Positions 57,611 to 64,000 of a DNA stretch of 64,000 bases are shown here, one piece after another (positions within the stretch are counted from its first letter, which is position 1; each line of letters begins with the position of its first letter). The position numbers and the translations under genes are program-made. The notes beneath the pieces are model-generated. The model worked only from the letters and a program-made list of their open reading frames with translations, was not told where the DNA came from and searched no databases. The stretch covers positions 47,745,353 through 47,809,352 of the forward strand of contig CM026403.1 of NCBI GenBank assembly GCA_014843695.1, read 5' to 3'. The stretch comes from Archivesica marissinica (lineage: Eukaryota > Mollusca > Bivalvia > Venerida > Vesicomyidae).

Positions 57611-58398
57611 CTCTAGGTTGGGTGGGGTAAAGTGATAGAAATGCTTATTTACTGCTAAGATTTCTAACGCCTGTGGCATGATGCTGCACTCATTAGCTAC
57701 GTCATACGACGACGCTTACGTCATTTAACTCCAGGACGGTGAGCATACAGACAAAGAATTACGATCAATGTCTGAGCCGATATTAAATTGAATGGCTCTG
57801 TGAATATACCCCTCCGCATTGCGCACTAATGAACATTGCGTGCGTACAGGGATTATTAAATAAAATGTCACCATGTGTTATATATATAGTGCTTTTAAAT
57901 ATGAATCCGCCTTACATTGCTTTATCAAAACCAAACTCAATAAATTCAATCGGATAAATATTAATTTGTGTATATATATAACTAATCGTTAAACTACAAC
58001 AAACTATCATATGGCGTAAATCTGATAACTTGCTACTTGTATTCATGCAATATTTATCTATTCAAAATCGGTTATTAATTTATTCCAAATAGATAGAGCT
58101 TAACTCGATCTGCATATTATTGGCTGAACATGTTTAAATACCTTTCATAATAAACATACTGCTCCAAATTTGAGAAACTTTCCATTTGCATTTCATAAGT
58201 AATTCATAACATTGTAAATATTTTCGTCCATTATTCTGAGGAATATGTTTGGTTTGATGGCCCATCAACACTGTTGTGGTTACATAGATCCAATACAGAG
58301 AGCGGGTGAGGCTACATAGTGACGTGGGTGCGATACCCTGCTCTGATGGACAATGCCCACTAGTTCTATAGCGTTCATGAGTAAAATACATATACAGT
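57611..58398. other. Interval without recognised gene
   Basis: AT-rich; an 85-codon minus-strand ORF (58134-58391) has no motif. No exons continuing the 59096-60223 gene could be identified here. Confidence 0.45.
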
Positions 58399-58470
58399 TG
58401 TTGTAGTTGTTGTTGTGGTTATTGTTGTTGTAGTAGTAGTTGTTGTTGTTGTTGTTGTTGTTGTTGTTGC
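58399..58470. repeat. GTT/GTA trinucleotide microsatellite
   Basis: GTTGTTGTAGTTGTTGTTGT with GTAGTAGTAG interruptions and a pure GTT run at 58440-58469. Confidence 0.93.
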
Positions 58471-58504
58471 TACAGAGCCAACCTCAATATATTTGAAGAA
58501 TAGG

Positions 58505-58652
58505 TAGCCAGTGGTGGCTGAGTGGTTAGTATAGTTTACTTCGTCGCCGGGCTGTCGAATCCGTTCCAGCGAGGAAGCTTTGGTTTGCGTGTTGTTCTAC
58601 CCGAGTGTCCGTCCGTGTCTGAAACACTGCTCGGATGGGCACCAGGGGTCTT
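58505..58652 (+). mobile_element. SINE family C, 5' part of a C-D chimera
   Basis: AGCCAGTGGTGGCTGAGTGG, TTAGTATAGTTTACTTCGTC, AGCGAGGAAGCTTTGGTTTG, CTACCCGAGTGTCCGTCCGT, CTGCTCGGATGGGCACCAGG, GGTCTTC, then it passes directly into family D at box B. Confidence 0.75.
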
Positions 58653-58837
58653 CAAAGCCCGGGGTTCGCGCCCAGCTGTAGCCGTTACGATTGTGCCAAT
58701 AGGCAAGGCATTTAAATTCCACATTGCCTCTTCTCCCTCCCTCGTGGCGAAGAATTTCACCACGAATGAGGTCTCAAGAGTGAGTGATTACCCGGCATAT
58801 GTTGTAAGAACTTGTTTCGCAATGTAGCTACATTAAA
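58653..58837 (+). mobile_element. SINE family D, headless, fused to SINE C
   Basis: AAAGCCCGGGGTTCGCGCCC (box B region), GCCGTTACGATTGTGCCAAT, AGGCAAGGCATTTAAATTCC, CTCTTCTCCCTCCCTCGTGG, GTTGTAAGAACTTGTTTCGC. The tRNA head up to box B is missing. Confidence 0.8.
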
Positions 58838-58859
58838 TTTGTATAACTAAACGAAAATG

Positions 58860-59068
58860 TAAAGTGGATGTCGTGATAGTGCAATCGTAGCACGTTCGCT
58901 TCAAGTGTGAGTTCGCGCCCAGCTGAGCCGTTATGATCGTGCCGTTATGATCGTTATGATCGTGCCGTTATGATCGTGCCGTTAAACTTCTTCTCTCTCC
59001 TTCATGGTCTAGATAGTGATTAACATAATGCTGTAAAAAAAATTGTTTCACAGGCGAGCTAAAATAAA
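58860..59068 (+). mobile_element. SINE family D with short internal expansion
   Basis: GTGGATGTCGTGATAGTGCA, AGCACGTTCGCTTC, GAGTTCGCGCCCAGCTGAGC, then several copies of CGTTATGATCGTGC replace part of the body, followed by TTCTTCTCTCTCCTTCATGG and tail TGTTTCACAGGCGAGCTAAA. It lies just beyond the splice donor of the coiled-coil gene's exon, i.e. in its first intron. Confidence 0.75.
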
Positions 59069-59095
59069 TGTGTATATTAACTAAAGTTCACATAC

Positions 59096-60223
59096 CTTAA
59101 GCTTGTGGTACTCCTTCTGTAGTTGATATCTAGTCTCTCTTAAGTTTCTCTTGCCACGTTTCATCTGCTCTAAAGTGTTCTCCATTCTATTCACCTCGTG
59201 TTGTAGTCTAGCTGTCTTGTCTGTCATACCGTCAGAAGGTTGTCGAACCAACGTGTGTAACGGCCGTTTGTGCAATTTACTCGCAGCTTCGTCAAGTTCC
59301 AGTTTTCGTTCATGAAGAATATTTTCTGTTATTTCAATCTTGTCGACATAAGAGAATTCTCGCTTTCTACAAAACTGCCTGTTTGAGATGGTTCCTTGCA
59401 CTTGTTCTTCGAGTTTTTTATTTCTGAAACTTGCTCGCAGTTCTTTCGATTTCGTTTCTTGTATCTTAAAGCTTTTTTTCCTTGCGAGTTCACTGATACC
59501 AGCTTTCTTTCTTTGCAAGTAACCAATTTCAATCCTTATTTGAGTAACATACCCTTCATCAGCGGTGACCCAACTTCTAAATGGATCACTTGCACAGAGA
59601 AAGCAATCCAACGCGACGTGCATAGACCTGATTACATGTCCATAGGAACTCACATATTCTGTAAATGATATATCAGTAAGTTCAGTAATGTTTCCCATAG
59701 CTTGCTCAGCATCAACCAGGGTACGACGTATCGCTTTCTGCCAATCATTAATATTGTTTTCATATTCTCTCACGCATGCAACTTCAAAATCCTCCATCTC
59801 GGCGAAGAAACTGTGGCAATATTTGCCCATATATTTCTTTAGTGCATCGTCAATTCTCTGATAATTAACATCGTATAGGTCGTCAAACGCCTTTGCTCTA
59901 TCGCATACTCTCTGCAATTGGGAAATGGTACCATGTCTGCTGCCAAGATAGCCAGTGTCAGTCCTTAATTTCACTAGCTCCTTTTCAAAGTCTCTGTAAG
60001 TGTTAAATGTAGATGTTGTTTTGTTGTTTTTTGCAAGATTTATGAATTCCAGCCATTCGTCAGAGTTCTCATCTGTTTCATCGAGTAGCCATTTCTCCCG
60101 AAAATATTCAGATTCCCTCTCCATTCGATATATCAGATGCATCGCTTTTCGCCTCTCGCCTTCCAGTGATACAGGGACCCTTGGCGCCTGACCGGCCCGT
60201 GGACTACTCTTTTCGCTGTACAT
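59096..60223 (-). CDS. Coiled-coil protein of unknown family, first coding exon
   Basis: Minus-strand exon of exactly 376 codons, from MYSEKSSPRAGQAPRV to QLQKEYHKLK, followed by a consensus GTATGT donor at 59095. It therefore continues in further exons at lower coordinates that I could not locate. The ATG at 60223 is the first in frame; the open frame extends only five codons further upstream. Content is Lys/Glu/Arg-rich and mostly helical. Residues 20-75 are charged (ERRKAMHLIYRMERESEYFR, WLEFINLAKNNK). Residues 140-215 include WQKAIRRTLVDAEQAM and a Cys pair (DCFLCASDPF). Two likely coiled coils lie at about 225-320 and 335-376 (TARLQHEVNRMENTLEQMKR). No signal peptide or membrane segment. 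Sequence complexity, codon-level openness and the splice donor mark it as a host gene. Function unknown. Confidence 0.75.
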
Positions 60224-61157
60224 ATTTGCGGACAGCAACGTCCTTTACTAATATCTCATATATTTACATGTGGTAGATCCATTTGAACATATAATTCATT
60301 CCATGTTCAGAAGAATGTTACATCCTTGTAGTCAGTATATATTTCACGCTGGAAAATGTTGACAAAAGTCTGCATATAAAATTAAGATCACATAGCGAGA
60401 TGCGTGAATACAATTAACCGAAAGAAACTAGATATTGATCAGCAAATAAAATTACTAACTTTTTATGAGCTCAGATCTAATTGAAAGTAAGGTTCCGCCA
60501 GCTTGCCACTATCTTAGCCATATACAGTGATATATATATATATCTCTCTCTTTCCCGCTAACATGTGCACGTTCGATACATTAGTATGACCCCCAACTGA
60601 ATTTCAACCATTATCCCAATAATTATATCGACATTTTAGATAAACTTTACATAAACTTCACTATTTACACTTTTCTCATTATTCAATACAAATACTTACA
60701 TTATTTAAACCGTTCTTTAAATAACTGATCTTCAACAAAACGAAACCTACGTTTCTATGTATCCTAGTCGTAAAATGGAATTTAATTGCCCAAAATGCGC
60801 TATAGCCATGTACAAACTAAGCACACATACACACAGGAGCATTTGTTAAGTAGCTAACCAATAAACGCAATAAACCAATATCCCAGTACATTATCAGCGC
60901 TTGTTAACACTCAATAGATGATAAACAACGCAGTCTATGGACAGCTATCTAAATAAATCGCATTGAATAAATATTTGTGAACAAGAAGATATTAGTCAAT
61001 TACCATTGACGTATATAATAATACTTTGCACGTTTTGTGTCGTCGTTCAGATACATGTGAAGATATAGCATTGTATTACCCTGATAGTTGGTTTGTCTTA
61101 AAGCATGTTGTTTAACGTATACATTCAGGTATCTCTACCATCATATTATACAAATTT
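60224..61157. other. 5' flank of the coiled-coil gene
   Basis: Non-coding AT-rich interval; it probably contains the promoter or 5' UTR exons, but no specific element could be assigned. A TATATATATATC run lies near 60530. Confidence 0.4.
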
Positions 61158-61330
61158 AGTTTTAACTGGAGTGCGAAACAGATTATTACAACATTACATT
61201 AAGTGCTCTCGAGACCTCATTCATGATGGAATGAGGATACAATGTGGATTTCAGTGTCTTGTCTAAGAACACCACGACCTTGGTTCTGACGGGTTCGAAC
61301 ATCGTATCCATTACGCCCGGGGGCTCCATC
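61158..61330 (-). mobile_element. SINE family D, degraded
   Basis: TTTTAACTGGAGTGCGAAAC, CTCTCGAGACCTCATTCATG, ATGGAATGAGG, CAATGTGGATTTCAGTGTCT, GACGGGTTCGAACATCGTAT. Head mostly lost. Confidence 0.65.
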
Positions 61331-61705
61331 TCTACTAGAAACAGACTCCCTTGAGCAGCCACCCTACTGCAGCAAAAATAGAATGAATTTTGAAGTTTTC
61401 CAAGGTTGTTGCAAACTAACTATCCCCGAGCAACGTTCACGAATTAGTTACTAGAACCAGGCTGCTGTGGTTGTTTTTTGTAAACTTGTATAATTTCAAC
61501 TTCTTGCAATATCGCGGTTCTGATTGGGTGATTCAGCCCATGTGACCGCCTATCATAACCCAATCAATTGCAAAACATTAATATTGATAGCCCACTACCG
61601 TTTTTGTATGGTGTGACGAATCAAAGACAAATTGTTTTGTATGTTGTATAATATTGGTTGTAATTATAATATCGACATATGAAATGTCAGTTTCTTTACG
61701 TCTAA
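61331..61705. other. Interval without recognised gene
   Basis: No feature recognised. Confidence 0.4.
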
Positions 61706-61915
61706 GCAGAGACGTCGCAAGTGGGGCCGCAGGGGCCGCGGCTCCAATATTTGGGCGACGCGGCCCCAATATTTGGGCGTCATGGCCCCATTATTTTGCC
61801 GAGGCGGTCCCAAATTGTCTTGGGGGTGGACCCCCAAACCCCCCGCCATACCATGCGGCTCGAGCTTCGCGCTCGCGGCCCCCCAATGACAATTACCTTC
61901 CGACGCGCCTGCTAA
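61706..61915. mobile_element. GC-rich transposon fragment
   Basis: A sharp GC-rich island: AGAGACGTCGCAAGTGGGGC, three relatives of GGCCCCAATATTTGGGCG, GGGGGTGGACCCCCAAACCC and CGAGCTTCGCGCTCGCGGCC. The GGGTGGACCCCC and CTTCGCGCTCG motifs are typical of untranslated ends of invertebrate transposons. Overlapping ORFs in it are not supported. Class not assigned. Confidence 0.5.
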
Positions 61916-62144
61916 GTGGCATAAACTGAAATTTCATACCTCGATGAAACGCAGAAAAAGAACATTCAATCGTTCAATAAAGTGCCCAAGTGCATGAAGA
62001 GTTACCTAATTGAGATCTGAACATTTACAGTCAAGCTCGTCTTAGGCAGCCAGTCAATAGGAAATACAACATTTACTCCTGTATGTGTGCGACTTTCACA
62101 ACTGTTCCACAGCACATACATAATATTATGTCGATCTATGTGTA

Positions 62145-62350
62145 TGTTTTACGTTTATTTATCATCGCTACCGGTTGCCCATATGAGCGACGTATCATGA
62201 AAAGATTAGTAATTTTAGATTGTTGGAGGATAGTACAGAGACCCATTCCAAAGTCGCCTCTGGTGTAAAGCACCGACACGATACTCTCGGTTTAAATTCC
62301 CACTGAAAGACGGTTAATTTGATTAGGGTCAGATGGGGATTGAACCTGTC
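62145..62350 (-). mobile_element. SINE family A, degraded
   Basis: TGTTTTACGTTTATTTATCA, TCGCTACCGGTTGCCCATAT, GACCCATTCCAAAGTCGCCT, AGCACCGACACGATACTCTC, TTAATTTGATTAGGGTCAGA, ending in a damaged box B (GGGGATTGAACCTG). Head lost. Confidence 0.85.
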
Positions 62351-62366
62351 GGATCTACTACGGACG

Positions 62367-62600
62367 CGATGGACTCCGTGACCGAGTGGTTACAGTCGTT
62401 GACTTCAAAGTGCTTGTCCCTCACCGCTGTAGGCTGGAAAGTCACTGGAGTGTGGAATTGTTCATGTGCTGAAGCTATCCAGCTACGTCGACGATTCCTG
62501 AAATAATACCCAGATGGGCACCCGGGTTCTTCCTCCACTAATAATAGCTGCAGAGTTGTCAAATAATATAAGCAGTTTGCGCAACTTTAAATCCCAAAAC
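62367..62600 (+). mobile_element. SINE family C
   Basis: GATGGACTCCGTGACCGAGT, GGTTACAGTCGTTGACTTCA, CTCACCGCTGTAGGCTGGAA, GAAGCTATCCAGCTACGTCG, CACCCGGGTTCTTCCTCCAC, AATAATAGCTGCAGAGTTGT. Box B is mutated. Confidence 0.8.
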
Positions 62601-62677
62601 AATCAAGGTATATAACGTTGACCACATTACAACTATCGCATATGATTCGCTGGAGGCGAGGTTAAATAAGACTCAAT

Positions 62678-63870
62678 ATGATATTGATCATCATCATATC
62701 AAATCATCATCACCCTCATCATATCATCATCACCCTCATCATATCATCATCATCACCATCATCAAATCATCATCACCATCATCAAATCATCATCACCATC
62801 ATCATATCATCATCACCATCATCATATCATCACCATCATCATATCATCATCACCATCATCATATCATCATCACCATCATCATATCATCACCATCATCATA
62901 TCATCATCATCACCATCATCATATCATCATCACCATCATCATATCATCATCATCATCATCATCACCATATCATCATCATATCATCATCACCTTCATCATA
63001 TCATCATCATATCATCATCATCATCACCATCATCATATCATCATCATCAACATCATTATATCATCATCACCATCATCATATCATCGTCATCATCATCATC
63101 ATCCATCATCATATCATCATCATCATCATCATCATATCATCATCACCATCATCATATCATCATCACCGTCATCATATCATCACCATCATCATCACCATCA
63201 TCATATCATCACCATCATCATATCATCATATCATATCATCATCACCATCATCATACCATCATCACCATCATCATCATCATATCATCATCATATCATCATC
63301 ACCATCATCATATCATCATCATCATCATCATCACCATATCATCATCACCATCATCATATCATCACCATCATCATATCATCATATCATCATATCATCATAT
63401 CATATCATCATCACCATCATCATACCATCATCACCATCATCATCATCATATCATCACCATCATCATATCATCATCACCATCATCATATCATCATCACCAT
63501 ATCATCATCACCATCATCATATCATCACCATCATCATATCATCATCACCATCATCATATCATCACCATCATTATATCATCATCACTATCATCATATCACC
63601 ATCATCATATCATCATCACCATCATCATATCATCATCATCACCATCATCATATCATCACCATCATCATATCATCACCATCACCATATCATCATCACCATA
63701 TGATCATCATCACCATCATCATCACCATCATCACCATCATCATCACCATCATCATATCATCATCGCCATCATCATATCATCATCACCATATCATCATCAT
63801 ATCATCATAGTATCATCACCATATCATCATCACCATCATCATATCATCATCATCACCATCATGATGATCA
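62678..63870. repeat. ATC-type microsatellite, about 1.2 kb
   Basis: (ATC)n interrupted as ATCATCATATCATCATCACC units. CACC and ATATC interruptions give loose 11-20 bp higher-order units. The plus ORF of 341 codons (HHHIIIISSSPSS) is an artefact of absent stops in two frames. Confidence 0.96.
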
Positions 63871-64000
63871 TCCTTAGAAATGTATGTGTGTGACGTCGCA
63901 TACACGAGAATGTGCGCTATATTTGACGTCACGTATTTAGTGCAGGCGTATGGTAGTGACATATTTAAATGAGCGAATTTTTGTATTTATTTTGCACATT
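63871..64000. other. Window end, no gene recognised
   Basis: Contains TGTGTGTGACGTCGCA and ATTTGACGTCACGT with palindromic TGACGTCA-like sequence; too short to interpret. Confidence 0.3.

Noticed and set aside
62678..63703. 341-codon HHH/III/SSS ORF
   Set aside because: Direct translation of an ATC microsatellite with no independent support.
63..63870. CRISPR-like arrays
   Set aside because: All arrays are uninterrupted tandem repeats without unique spacers, in eukaryotic context with no cas genes.

Overview
This is a window of eukaryotic, almost certainly animal, nuclear DNA. It is AT-rich and dominated by repeats. It carries tRNA-derived SINEs, LINE fragments, DNA-transposon remnants, more than a dozen minisatellite arrays and three assembly gaps of exactly 1000 N. 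The SINE bodies (one resembles the deeply conserved Nin-DC-type central domain), a CR1-like LINE whose ORF1 has a PHD finger, and the fatty-acid-binding-protein (FABP) exon structure together suggest a lophotrochozoan, probably a mollusc. That placement is inference. No bacterial, phage, CRISPR or operon features are present.

Layout. 1-590: end of an Asp-rich repetitive reading frame on the minus strand, running off the window. 2161-5279: 35-bp minisatellite. 5280-9087: decayed DNA transposon with a broken transposase gene. 10.7-12.6 kb: SINEs and a repeat field rich in GCCATTTT motifs. 13.7-35.4 kb: plus-strand FABP cluster with three first exons (13726, 20879, 30857) and one clear second exon (31899-32068), separated by arrays, SINEs and LINE pieces. 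36.5-41.4 kb: CR1-like LINE with an unbroken 1307-residue ORF1 (PHD finger, coiled coil, about 30 copies of a 17-residue repeat) and the endonuclease half of ORF2, ending abruptly in a SINE tail. 42.5-45.3 kb: 22-bp array. 47.7-49.5 kb: 42-bp array open on both strands, next to a small secreted-peptide frame. 50-56 kb: more arrays, a Tc1/mariner-like MITE and SINEs. 59096-60223: large first coding exon of an unrecognised coiled-coil protein, 182 bp of which were copied into a SINE at 57.3 kb. 62.7-63.9 kb: ATC-type microsatellite.

Probable host genes are therefore the FABP paralogues, the minus-strand coiled-coil gene and, less certainly, the Asp-rich frame and the small secreted peptide. The FABP cluster looks like a tandem duplication: two of the inter-exon stretches share a roughly 470-bp block containing the same foldback MITE. 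In the third FABP gene both ends of intron 1, including the splice donor and the splice acceptor, have been amplified into minisatellites. That is the most unusual structure in the window. Four SINE families recur and are called A (Nin-DC-like body, Thr-like head), B, C (Leu-like head, long variable arm) and D in the entries. No decisive similarity search could be run. Family assignments rest on motifs read from the sequence.
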